From the NCBI RefSeq assembly GCF_013409305.1, contig NZ_JACBZJ010000001.1, positions 2,666,001 to 2,730,000 of the forward strand: a DNA stretch of 64,000 nt. The letters run 5' to 3'. The stretch is from Cellulomonas soli. GTDB lineage: Bacteria > Actinomycetota > Actinomycetes > Actinomycetales > Cellulomonadaceae. This document shows positions 9,167 to 16,161 of this stretch, piece by piece. The position numbers and the translations under genes are program-made. The stretch's first letter is position 1; each line of letters starts with the position of its first letter. The notes under the pieces are model-generated. The model did no database searches and was not told the origin of the DNA. It saw nothing but the letters and a program-made list of their open reading frames with translations.

Positions 9167-10248
9167 CGCTCGTGACCGACGCCCCGAGGGACATCCGCAC
9201 GGTCCGGGCGGCCGCCGCCGGGGGCCTGCACGCCGTCGCCGCACCCGGCCTGCCTCCGTCGGTGGAGTGGACCGGGGACGCCGTGCGGGTCATCGACCAG
9301 CGGCGCCTGCCCGGTGAGCTCGTGCTGCGCGACCTGCGCACGGTCGAGGACGTGGTCGACGCGATCGCGACGCTCGCCGTGCGCGGCGCCAACGTCATCG
9401 GCACCACCGGGGCGTTCGGTGTGGTCCTCGGGCTGCGTGCCGGGCGCCCGCTCGACGAGGTGGCGGCCCTCGTGGCCCGCACGCGGCCGACCGCCGTGAA
9501 CCTGCAGGTCGCCGTCGACGTGGTCGCCGCGGCAGCCCGGGCGGGTCGCGACCCGCTCGCGGCGGCCCTCGGTCTGCTGGAGGCCGACCGGGAGCAGTGC
9601 CGACGCATCGGCGAGGCCGGCCGGGTCGAGCTCGCCGGCCGCACGCGGCTGCTCACGCACTGCAACACCGGACGCCTGGCCACCACCGGCATCGGTACCG
9701 CCCTGGGCATCGTGCACGCCAAGGCCCAGGCCGGCGAGGACGTGCACGTGCTGGCCACCGAGACCCGGCCGCTGCGCCAGGGCGCCCGCCTGACCGCGTG
9801 GGAGCTGCAGCGCTCGGGCGTCGACGTGCAGGTGCTGCCGGACGGTGCCGCCGCGGCCGCGCTGCTGGGCGGGCTGGTCGACGCGGTGGTCGTCGGGGCC
9901 GACCGGATCGCCGCGAACGGGGACACCGCCAACAAGGTCGGCACGCTCGGGCTCGCGCTGGCCGCCCGGCACGCGGGCGTGCCGTTCTACGTCGCGGCCA
10001 CCCTCAACGCTGTCGACCTCGGTCTGCGGGACGGCGGAGCGATCCCGATCGAGACGCGGGCCGCGTCCGAGGTGCTCGACCGTCCCGGCGACCTGGACGT
10101 GCCCGTCTGGAACCCGGCGTTCGACGTGACGCCGGGTGCGCTGGTGACCGGCATCGTCACCGAGGCGGGCGTGCTGCGCCCGCCGTTCACCACGAGTCTG
10201 GCCGCCGCCGTGCTGGCCGGCGGACCGACCCCTGAGGAGCTGGTGTGA
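9163..10248 (+). CDS. mtnA: S-methyl-5-thioribose-1-phosphate isomerase
   Basis: Isomerises methylthioribose-1-phosphate to methylthioribulose-1-phosphate. The 361-residue protein is of the eIF2B/MtnA family. It has RGANVIGTTGAFGVVLG near residue 75, the catalytic Cys in LLTHCNTGRLATTGIGTALG, ETRPLRQGARLTAWEL, the catalytic Asp in VVGADRIAANGDTANKVGT, and the C-terminal NPAFDVTPGALVTGIVTE. Some positions differ from the commonest form: NTGRLAT where NAGALAT is usual, and ATETRP for ADETRP. It may therefore belong to a divergent subfamily. ATGA overlaps with mtnK upstream and GTGA with the RuBisCO-like gene downstream. Confidence 0.9.
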   Translation: MTLVTDAPRDIRTVRAAAAGGLHAVAAPGLPPSVEWTGDAVRVIDQRRLPGELVLRDLRTVEDVVDAIATLAVRGANVIGTTGAFGVVLGLRAGRPLDEVAALVARTRPTAVNLQVAVDVVAAAARAGRDPLAAALGLLEADREQCRRIGEAGRVELAGRTRLLTHCNTGRLATTGIGTALGIVHAKAQAGEDVHVLATETRPLRQGARLTAWELQRSGVDVQVLPDGAAAAALLGGLVDAVVVGADRIAANGDTANKVGTLGLALAARHAGVPFYVAATLNAVDLGLRDGGAIPIETRAASEVLDRPGDLDVPVWNPAFDVTPGALVTGIVTEAGVLRPPFTTSLAAAVLAGGPTPEELV

Positions 10249-11372
10249 GCGCGGCGACGAGCGACCCGGGCGGCGCCGTCATCCGGGCGACGTACGAGAT
10301 CCACGGTCCCGTCCTCGACGCGGCCCGGCGGGCGCACGCGCTCGCGGTCGAGCAGAGCCACGAGTTCCCGACCGAGCTCGCGCCGGAGCACACGCTCGTC
10401 TCGTTGGCGCACGTGGTCGACCTGGTCGAGGTGCACCCGACGCTGGCGCGTGCGCAGGTCGAGTTCCCGGCGGACCTGGCCGGCGACGACCTGTCGCAGC
10501 TGCTCGTGCTGCTGTTCGGCAACGTGTCGTTGCAGCCGGGCGTGCGGCTCGTGGACCTCGAGCTGCCGCCCGCGCTGCAGCACGTCGGCCCGGGTCCGCG
10601 GGTGGGTGTCGACGGGCTGCGCACGCTGCTCGACGCTCCGTCACGCCCCTTGCTGGCCACGGCGCTCAAGCCCGTCGGCCTGTCCTCGGCGGAGCTGGCG
10701 CAACGGGCCGAGGCGTTCGCACTCGGTGGCATCGACCTCGTCAAGGACGACCAGGGTCTGGCCTCGCAGCGCTGGTCGCCGTTCGAGGAGCGGGTGGCGG
10801 CCGTGGCGGCCGCGGTGACGCGGGCGAACGCGCGTACCGGTGGCCGCACGCTCTACTTGCCGACCCTGTCCGGGCCGGCCGAGACGCTCGGACGACGCGT
10901 GCGGTTCGCGCTCGACGCGGGCGTCGGCGGGTTCCTCGTGCTGCCCGGGGTGGGCGGGCTCGACGAGGTCCGTCACGTGGCGTCGCTGGTCCCGGCGGGG
11001 ACGCCGCTCATGGCCCACCCGGCGCTGCTCGGCTCGTTCGTGGCGGACCCGACGCACGGCATCGCCCCCGAGCTGCTGTTCGGTCCGCTGCTGCGCCTGG
11101 CGGGGGCGGACGTCGTGGTGTTCCCGTCGTTCGGCGGGCGGTTCTCGTTCACGCGCGAGCAGTGCGAGGCGATCGCCGGCGGGCTGCGACGCCCCTTCGG
11201 CGACGTGCCGGGCGCGCTGCCCGCGCCCGGTGGCGGCATGGGGATCGACCGGGTGCCCGAGCTGCTCGAGACGTACGGGCAGGACGTCGTCCTGCTGATC
11301 GGCGGCGAGCTGCACCGCGGGGGAGACCTGCGTCGGTCGGCGCAGGAGTTCCGCGCGGCGGTCGGCGGCTGA
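10245..11372 (+). CDS. RuBisCO-like protein (type IV), predicted methylthioribulose-1-phosphate isomerase
   Basis: Member of the RuBisCO large-subunit superfamily, 375 residues. Recognisable blocks are KPVG at 142-145 (the first active-site Lys kept, the second of RuBisCO KPK replaced by Val), GGIDLVKDDQ at 161-170 (the Lys that is carbamylated in RuBisCO is K167, but the Glu of KDDE is Gln), MAHPA at 256-260, FGGRFSF at 296-302, GGGMG around 329-333 and IGGELH at 352-357. It lacks the RuBisCO loop-6 Lys motif, so it is not a CO2-fixing enzyme. With MtnK and MtnA upstream and a cupin beside it, the best role is conversion of methylthioribulose-1-phosphate to methylthioxylulose-5-phosphate, as in R. 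rubrum. A 2,3-diketo enolase role (MtnW) is less likely, because no MtnX, MtnB or MtnD is present. Confidence 0.87.
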   Translation: MSAATSDPGGAVIRATYEIHGPVLDAARRAHALAVEQSHEFPTELAPEHTLVSLAHVVDLVEVHPTLARAQVEFPADLAGDDLSQLLVLLFGNVSLQPGVRLVDLELPPALQHVGPGPRVGVDGLRTLLDAPSRPLLATALKPVGLSSAELAQRAEAFALGGIDLVKDDQGLASQRWSPFEERVAAVAAAVTRANARTGGRTLYLPTLSGPAETLGRRVRFALDAGVGGFLVLPGVGGLDEVRHVASLVPAGTPLMAHPALLGSFVADPTHGIAPELLFGPLLRLAGADVVVFPSFGGRFSFTREQCEAIAGGLRRPFGDVPGALPAPGGGMGIDRVPELLETYGQDVVLLIGGELHRGGDLRRSAQEFRAAVGG

Positions 11373-11425
11373 CCTGACGCGGCCGGTGACCGTCCGTTCC
11401 CGGCGGTTCGGCCCCGGACGCGACC

Positions 11426-11881
11426 TCAGACGCGGATGAACTCCGCGACCGCCGGGTCGGCGCGCAGCTGCGCGAGCTGGTCGGCGTCGGGTCGCACCGG
11501 GCGGTCGCGCTCGGTCGTGACCAGGCACAGGAAGCCCAGCGGCTCGTCGTCGGCCGCGCGGAACTGGTGCCACGTCCACGCGGGGACCTGCACGACGTCG
11601 TGCGGTGCGAGGTCGACGACCTCGGTGCCGACCAGTGCGCGCCCGCGTCCTCGGATCGGCACGACCACGTGCGTGTGCCCGTGGTGCTCGAGCGTCGAGT
11701 GCCCGCCGGGGCCGACCTCGAAGTAGCGCAGCTCGACGCCCTGCCCTGCCTCGGCGCCCGCGAGGACCCGCCGGGTCACGTCCCGGAACGTGCTGTCCGA
11801 CTCCTTGTAGACGAGCTCGTCGACCCCGTCCCAGCGGAACGGCTCGCTCTGCGCGAGGTGGGCGCGCGGGGTGTCGGTCAT
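11426..11881 (-). CDS. Small cupin, predicted methylthioxylulose-5-phosphate C-S lyase (methylsulfurylase)
   Basis: 151-residue single-domain cupin. The first cupin motif is PGGHSTLEHHGHTHVVVPIRGRG, with candidate metal ligands H67, H69 and E65 or H71. The second is DVVQVPAWTWHQF, with H105. The ATG at 11881 has GAGGAG 7 nt upstream. It is convergent with the RuBisCO-like gene, 53 bp between stops. In R. rubrum a cupin beside the RuBisCO-like gene releases methanethiol from 1-methylthioxylulose-5-phosphate to give 1-deoxyxylulose-5-phosphate, and I infer the same step here. A possible -10 (TAGGTT, 11928-11923) lies upstream. It could instead be an unrelated cupin. Confidence 0.72.
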   Translation of the reverse strand: MTDTPRAHLAQSEPFRWDGVDELVYKESDSTFRDVTRRVLAGAEAGQGVELRYFEVGPGGHSTLEHHGHTHVVVPIRGRGRALVGTEVVDLAPHDVVQVPAWTWHQFRAADDEPLGFLCLVTTERDRPVRPDADQLAQLRADPAVAEFIRV

Positions 11882-12049
11882 GGTGCGTCTCCTCGGCCGT
11901 GCCGGCGGTGGTCCGTGCCGCGAACCTAGCCGGACCGCCCGGGCGACGGCGGGGCGGTCCGGCACGTGATCGGTCGTCACGTCGGTCCCTCGCCGTGGCC
12001 GAGCAGGCGGCGACACGCCGGTCGTCGACCGGTGTTTCGTTCTGGACGC

Positions 12050-12068
12050 TACTGCGGATCGTGCAGTA
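12050..12068. promoter_or_regulatory. Inverted repeat TACTGC-N7-GCAGTA, candidate PadR operator
   Basis: Perfect 6-bp arms (12050-12055 and 12063-12068) about 97 bp upstream of the PadR gene. PadR regulators bind such dyads in their own promoters. The link to this PadR is inference. Confidence 0.5.
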
Positions 12069-12076
12069 CCGTCCAT

Positions 12077-12106
12077 GGTGCGGGAGCCGGAGGGGGCTCC
12101 CGCACC
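12077..12106 (+). promoter_or_regulatory. Perfect 12-bp hairpin in the padR leader with a GGAGGG loop
   Basis: GGTGCGGGAGCC (12077-12088) pairs with GGCTCCCGCACC (12095-12106), leaving the 6-nt loop GGAGGG, which resembles a ribosome binding site. It lies between the operator-like dyad and the start codon at 12165. It could be a terminator or attenuator, an mRNA-stabilising structure, or a terminator for a transcript from upstream. Confidence 0.55.
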
Positions 12107-12164
12107 AGACCTGGCCGCACGCGGCGAGCGGGAGCATCGCAGCGCACGGCACACCGGAGGACGA

Positions 12165-12494
12165 ATGGACACCACACAGCTGCTCAAGGGCGTGCTCGAC
12201 GTCGCCGTGCTCGCCGTCGTCGAGGAGGAGGACGGCTACGGCTACGACGTCGTGCGCCGCCTGCGCACCGCGGGCATCGAGGCCATCGGCGACGCGTCTG
12301 TCTACGGCACGCTGCGCCGGCTCTACTCCGCCGGGGCGCTGACCTCGTACGTCGTCCCGAGCGACGAGGGGCCGCACCGCAAGTACTACGGGATCAACGC
12401 CCACGGCCGGACGCTGCTGAAGGAGCAGCGCGCCGAGTGGCACGAGTTCGCAGACGTCATGGCACGTCTGCTCCAGGGGGGGACGGACCGATGA
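12165..12494 (+). CDS. PadR family transcriptional regulator (short, class with membrane partner)
   Basis: 109-residue winged-helix regulator. After MDTTQLLKGVLDVAVLAVV comes the PadR recognition region GYGYDVVRRLRTAG, SVYGTLRRLYSAGALTSYVV and the wing EGPHRKYYGINAHGR; it ends with the helix LKEQRAEWHEFADVMARLL used for dimerisation. The ATG at 12165 has GGAGG 4 nt upstream. The stop overlaps the next start (ATGA), so it is translationally coupled to the membrane protein that follows. PadR plus such a partner is a known actinobacterial and firmicute arrangement, with the PadR usually repressing its own operon. Confidence 0.92.
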   Translation: MDTTQLLKGVLDVAVLAVVEEEDGYGYDVVRRLRTAGIEAIGDASVYGTLRRLYSAGALTSYVVPSDEGPHRKYYGINAHGRTLLKEQRAEWHEFADVMARLLQGGTDR

Positions 12495-13639
12495 GCACGC
12501 TTCACACCACCGCGAGCCGCGAGCGCGCCGTCGACGCCGCACCGGCCGACGTGCACGCGTACGCGCACGCCGTGCGTCGGCATCTGGGCGGGCTCAGCAC
12601 GGACCAGGTCGACGACCTCACCGACGGGCTCGAGGCCGACCTTGCGGACGCGCTCGCGGACCGGCCTGGCGGCGGGGACGACCTGCTCGCGCTCTTCGGG
12701 CCGCCGAAGGAGTACGCCACCGAGCTGCGGACCGCGGCAGGGTTCGGCGAGGCGCCGGCCACGCGGCGACGCCGGTCGGAGGCGGTGCGTGCCCGTCTCG
12801 TCGCGCTGCGCGAGCGAGTGCTGCGACCCCTGCGGGCGCAACTGTGGTGGCCCGGTGCGGCAGGGCTCGCCGCCGAGCTCGCCCCGGCGTGGTGGGTGCT
12901 GCGCGGGTACGTGCTGTACCGCGCGGTGGCAGGTGTGCTGGAGTCGCACACGACGCTGCTGCCGTACGCACTGGCCGGCTGGCTCCTTCTCGTGGCCGCT
13001 CTCGCGGCGAGCGTCCAGTGGGGCCGGGGGAGGTGGGCGGGCAGGCGGGGGCTGCGGGTGCTCGCCGCGACTGCTCAGGCGGTCGCGGTCGTCGCCCTGA
13101 TCCCCGTCGGCTACTACCTGTCGCAGTCGATCGACGGCGACGGGGGCATGTACGCGGTCTACGAGTCGCCCGACGAGGGCGTGTACGTCGACGGCGTTCC
13201 CGCCAAGAACCTGTTCGTCTACGACGCCGACGGCCTGCCCGTGCCCGGCGCCCTCGTGTACGACCAGGACGGCAAGCCCGTGTCGGTGGGCGAGGGGGTC
13301 TACCAGTTCCAGGGCGACCAGCAGTGGGCGCTCGTGCCGGCCGAGGACCTCGACGGCACCGTGCGGGCGAACGTCTACCCGCGGGCCGGGGTGCTCAACG
13401 GCTGGTTCGAGGGCGACGAGGTCACCGGCGGCACCGCGGTCGACCTCCCGTTCCCGTTCGAGCAGGTGCCCCCCGTGCGGACGGTGTCACCCGCGGACTC
13501 CCCGACCCCGTCCCCGAGCCCGTCTCCCTCGGTGGTCCCCACCGCAGGCGCGACCGCGGGCGCGGCGGCTGTAGGCGACACCGCCACGGACACGCCGACG
13601 GGCTCCTCGACCGGGGGTGCCGAGGAGCCCGTCGGGTGA
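12491..13639 (+). CDS. HAAS/DUF1700-type membrane protein paired with PadR
   Basis: 382-residue membrane protein. Residues about 1-90 form a helical, acidic signalling domain of the kind paired with PadR (VHAYAHAVRRHLGGLSTDQVDDLTDGLEADLADAL, then LFGPPKEYATELRTAAGF). Two or three membrane segments follow at about residues 118-220, including LLPYALAGWLLLVAALAASV and AVAVVALIPVGYYL. The outer part (about 220-340) carries aromatic and Gly-rich repeats such as EGVYVDGVPAKNLFVYDADG and VYDQDGKPVSVGEGVYQF. A Pro/Thr/Ser tail ends the protein. I infer that it senses the envelope and controls the coupled PadR; the signal is unknown. Confidence 0.75.
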   Translation: MSTLHTTASRERAVDAAPADVHAYAHAVRRHLGGLSTDQVDDLTDGLEADLADALADRPGGGDDLLALFGPPKEYATELRTAAGFGEAPATRRRRSEAVRARLVALRERVLRPLRAQLWWPGAAGLAAELAPAWWVLRGYVLYRAVAGVLESHTTLLPYALAGWLLLVAALAASVQWGRGRWAGRRGLRVLAATAQAVAVVALIPVGYYLSQSIDGDGGMYAVYESPDEGVYVDGVPAKNLFVYDADGLPVPGALVYDQDGKPVSVGEGVYQFQGDQQWALVPAEDLDGTVRANVYPRAGVLNGWFEGDEVTGGTAVDLPFPFEQVPPVRTVSPADSPTPSPSPSPSVVPTAGATAGAAAVGDTATDTPTGSSTGGAEEPVG

Positions 13640-13640
13640 T

Positions 13641-13680
13641 CGGTCGCTGCTCCGGCCGGGGGGTGCCGGAGCAGCGACCG
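13641..13680. terminator. Bidirectional terminator hairpin
   Basis: A 16-bp perfect inverted repeat (13641-13656 and 13665-13680; arm CGGTCGCTGCTCCGGC) with an 8-nt GC loop fills the whole gap between two convergent genes. It should end transcription from both sides. Confidence 0.92.
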
Positions 13681-13681
13681 C

Positions 13682-14281
13682 TCAGCCGCCGTCCGTGTCG
13701 CCGTCGCCCTGGCCGGCGCTGCCGGCGCCGGCCGTCCCGGAGGACGTCGAGCCGACCTGGTCCTGCCAGGCGGCCCGGGCGCCGGAGTCGCCGGCCCGGT
13801 AGACGGCGAGCGTCGCGCCGGTGGCGATGACGAGGGTGACGACACCGACCACGGCACGCGCCCACGGTGCACCGGCCCAGGCCGAGCGTGCGGTGGGGGT
13901 CGCGGCGACCGTGCCGTCCGCTCCCGTCGTACCGGCGGACGCGAGCCGCTCGGCACGGGCCCGGTCGGCCAGGCGGCCGATGAACCAGACGGCGCAGGTC
14001 ACGAGGAACAGGCCCACGGCCCAGACGAGCACCGCGTCGCCGTACTGCGTGTGCTGCTCGACGAGCGGGCTCTCGGGCACGTGCTCCTCGAGCCACTCGC
14101 CGGCCTCGGTGGCCAGCGGCACGCCGCCGAGCGCGGCCAGGCCGACGAGCGGGGTGAGGAACCCCAGCTTGCGGCGCGCGGCAGGCCAGGCGGCGGCGAT
14201 CACCGCCATGAGTGCGGCGAGCGGCACGAGGACGACGACGGCGTGGACCAGCAGGACGTGTGCGGGCAGGCCGTTGACCAT
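13682..14281 (-). CDS. DUF2231-like integral membrane protein
   Basis: 199-residue membrane protein with about four hydrophobic segments: an N-terminal one with two histidines (GLPAHVLLVHAVVVLVPLAALMAVIAAAW), LTPLVGLAALGGVPLATEAG, VLVWAVGLFLVTCAVWFIGRL, and AVVGVVTLVIATGATLAVYRAG. The His-containing first helix and a short His/Tyr loop between helices (ESPLVEQHTQYGDAVL) fit DUF2231 proteins, for which a heme or redox role has been suggested. The ATG at 14281 is preferred over the upstream GTG because GGAGG lies 5 nt before it. The C-terminal 30 residues are Gly/Ser/Asp-rich. Confidence 0.72.
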   Translation of the reverse strand: MVNGLPAHVLLVHAVVVLVPLAALMAVIAAAWPAARRKLGFLTPLVGLAALGGVPLATEAGEWLEEHVPESPLVEQHTQYGDAVLVWAVGLFLVTCAVWFIGRLADRARAERLASAGTTGADGTVAATPTARSAWAGAPWARAVVGVVTLVIATGATLAVYRAGDSGARAAWQDQVGSTSSGTAGAGSAGQGDGDTDGG

Positions 14282-14342
14282 GACCACCTCCGGGTGAGGG
14301 CTCCGCTCGGTGGCGGGGCGACGTGTCGAGCCTGGTCAGGGC

Positions 14343-14363
14343 TTCTGGGAACGTTCTGGGAAC
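14343..14363 (+). promoter_or_regulatory. Direct repeat TTCTGGGAAC x2, 11-bp period: candidate response-regulator site
   Basis: Two exact 10-bp copies (14343-14352 and 14354-14363) are spaced one helical turn apart. This is the arrangement bound by OmpR-type dimers. The site lies 13 bp before the start of the response regulator gene, suggesting autoregulation. Confidence 0.6.
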
Positions 14364-14375
14364 CCCGGGTGCACG

Positions 14376-15062
14376 ATGAGGGACGTGGAAGCCATCGTGG
14401 GTGCCCCCAGGGCGTCGTTGCTGCTCGTCGAGGACGACAGGGAGCTGGGCCCGTTGCTCGTCGAGGTGCTCGGCGAGCACTACGACGTCACCCTTGCCCG
14501 GGACGGCCAGGCCGGTCTGCACCGGGCGCTCACCGACACCCCTGACGTGCTGGTCGTCGACCGGGGGCTGCCGGGCATCGAGGGGCTGGACCTCGTGGAG
14601 CGGCTGCGCCGCGCGGGCCTGCGCTCGCCCGTCCTGGTGCTCACGGCGCGCGGGACGGTGCAGGACCGCGTCGAGGGTCTCGACGCCGGCGCGGAGGACT
14701 ACCTGGTCAAGCCCTTCGACGTCGCCGAGCTGCTCGCCCGGCTGCGTGCGCTGCTGCGCCGGCACGGCGACACCAGCGAGCGGCTGGCCGTCGGGGACAG
14801 GTCGTTCGACGTGCGCAGCCGACGCGTCACCGGCGGCCCGGACGGCCCGGTCGACCTGACGGCGCGCGAGGCCGCGCTCCTGGAGACGCTGGCCCGACGC
14901 CCTCGGCGGGTGTTCACCCGGGAGGAGCTGCTCGAGCTGGTCTTCGACGGCGAGAACGTGCCGAACTCGGTCGACACCTACGTGCACTACCTGCGGGTCA
15001 AGCTCGGCCGCGGGGTCGTGCGGACGGTGCACGGTCTGGGCTACCGGATGGGGGAGTCGTGA
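14376..15062 (+). CDS. OmpR-family response regulator
   Basis: 228-residue DNA-binding response regulator. The receiver domain has the acidic pair in LLLVEDDREL, the phosphorylated Asp in VLVVDRGLPGIEGLDLVERLR, the Thr in VLVLTARG and the Lys in EDYLVKPFD. The C-terminal winged helix (about residues 130-226) has DLTAREAALLETLARRPRRVFTREELLELVF, NSVDTYVHYLRVKLG and the hairpin VRTVHGLGYRM. The start is uncertain: ATG 14376 is taken, with GTG at 14385 also possible. The stop overlaps the histidine kinase start (GTGA), so the two form one operon. Confidence 0.93.
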   Translation: MRDVEAIVGAPRASLLLVEDDRELGPLLVEVLGEHYDVTLARDGQAGLHRALTDTPDVLVVDRGLPGIEGLDLVERLRRAGLRSPVLVLTARGTVQDRVEGLDAGAEDYLVKPFDVAELLARLRALLRRHGDTSERLAVGDRSFDVRSRRVTGGPDGPVDLTAREAALLETLARRPRRVFTREELLELVFDGENVPNSVDTYVHYLRVKLGRGVVRTVHGLGYRMGES

Positions 15063-16027
15063 CGGGCGCGGACCGTGTCGTCGTGCGGCGGGCGGAGCGA
15101 CGGATCGCGGTGGCGGTGGCGGGCGCGGTGCTGCTGGTCGTGGCGGTCGTGGGGGTGCTCGCCTGGCTCGCCGGGCGGGAGGAGGGGCGTGAGGGCGCGG
15201 TCCCCCCGGGCGGTGAGGTCCCGGTGGAGCAGGCCTCGGACGACACCGCGGCGCTCGCGCTCGCCGGGGTGGTGCTCGTCGGCACGGTGAGCGCCGCGGC
15301 CGTCGGCATCCTCGCCGCGCGGCGGGCGGTCCGCCCGGTTCAGGAGGCGCTGGCGACGCAACGCCGGTTCGTCGCCGACGCCTCGCACGAGCTGCGCACG
15401 CCGTTGACCGTGGTGCACACCCGGGCGCAGCTGCTGCTCGTGCGCACCCCGACGGACGACCCGCGCCGGCCGGTCACGGCCCAGCTCGTCGAGGACACCC
15501 GGGTGCTCGGCGAGGTCGTGACCGATCTGCTCGTCTCGGCGCAGATGGACGGTCAGGACGGGGCCGTGACGCGCGAGGTGGTCGACGTGCTGCCGATGCT
15601 GCACGCGGTCGCCGACTCGTTCGAGGCGATCGCGGACCGGGTGCGGATCGAGGTGTCGGGCGAGCCGGTGAGCGTGCCGGCTGCGCCGACCGCGTTGCGG
15701 CGAGCCGTGTCATGCCTGGTCGACAACGCTCTCGCGCACAGCCCGGCCGAGGGTCGCGTCCTGGTCGCGGTCGCGCACGACGCGGCGCACGGTCTGGTCC
15801 GGATCACCGTGGGTGACGAGGGGGAGGGGTTCCCGGCGTCGCCCGACGACCGGCGTCGGCTCACCGAGCGGTTCGAGCGCGGCGCTCGGTCCGACTCCGC
15901 ACGGCCGCGCTTCGGTCTGGGGCTCGCGCTGGTCCGTGAGGTCGCCGAGCGGCACCGTGGGCGGCTCGTGCTGGGCGACCGGGACGGCGGGGGCGCGCTC
16001 GCGACGATCGAGCTGCCGGACCGCTGA
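15059..16027 (+). CDS. Sensor histidine kinase
   Basis: 322-residue membrane kinase and partner of the regulator overlapping it upstream. The N-terminal membrane segment VAVAGAVLLVVAVVGVLAWLAG is followed by a very short extracellular loop (about 30 residues) and a second segment (ALALAGVVLVGTVSAAAVGILAA). There is no clear HAMP domain. The H-box is FVADASHELRTPLTVVHTRAQ with the phosphorylated His near residue 112. The ATPase domain has the N-box CLVDNALAHSP, G1 VGDEGEGFP and G2 FGLGLALVREVAERH. The small outer loop suggests sensing within the membrane or through a partner; the stimulus is unknown. Confidence 0.93.
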   Translation: MTGADRVVVRRAERRIAVAVAGAVLLVVAVVGVLAWLAGREEGREGAVPPGGEVPVEQASDDTAALALAGVVLVGTVSAAAVGILAARRAVRPVQEALATQRRFVADASHELRTPLTVVHTRAQLLLVRTPTDDPRRPVTAQLVEDTRVLGEVVTDLLVSAQMDGQDGAVTREVVDVLPMLHAVADSFEAIADRVRIEVSGEPVSVPAAPTALRRAVSCLVDNALAHSPAEGRVLVAVAHDAAHGLVRITVGDEGEGFPASPDDRRRLTERFERGARSDSARPRFGLGLALVREVAERHRGRLVLGDRDGGGALATIELPDR

Positions 16028-16121
16028 CCGCTCGCACGGGGAACCTGCGCCGACGGCACCGGGGCTGATCCGCCGGCACGGGTCGAAGGTCCTAGGGACT
16101 GTGCGCAGCGTCACCGCGTCC

Positions 16122-16141
16122 GGGTGAGGCAGGCCTCACCC
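16122..16141. promoter_or_regulatory. Palindrome GGGTGAGGC-AG-GCCTCACCC upstream of ndh
   Basis: Perfect 9-bp arms around a 2-bp centre end 20 bp before the ndh start and just upstream of its probable -10 (TACCGT, 16150-16155). The placement between -35 and -10 suits a repressor operator. It is not a good IdeR/DtxR or Rex box, and the regulator is unknown. Confidence 0.5.
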
Positions 16142-16161
16142 CACGGAGCTACCGTTGAGCC

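Noticed and set aside
10245..11372. Carbon-fixing RuBisCO
   Set aside because: The KDDE metal motif is KDDQ, the KPK motif is KPVG and loop-6 Lys is missing; there is no small subunit or phosphoribulokinase nearby. It is a type IV RuBisCO-like protein.
4109..11372. D-apiose or other sugar-acid catabolic operon with RLP
   Set aside because: These also pair ABC importers with RLPs, but the kinase and isomerase here are clearly MtnK and MtnA, so methylthioribose is far better supported.
16122..16141. IdeR/DtxR iron box before ndh
   Set aside because: A palindrome, but it lacks the TTAGGTTAGxCTAACCTAA pattern; alignment needs shifts and mismatches.
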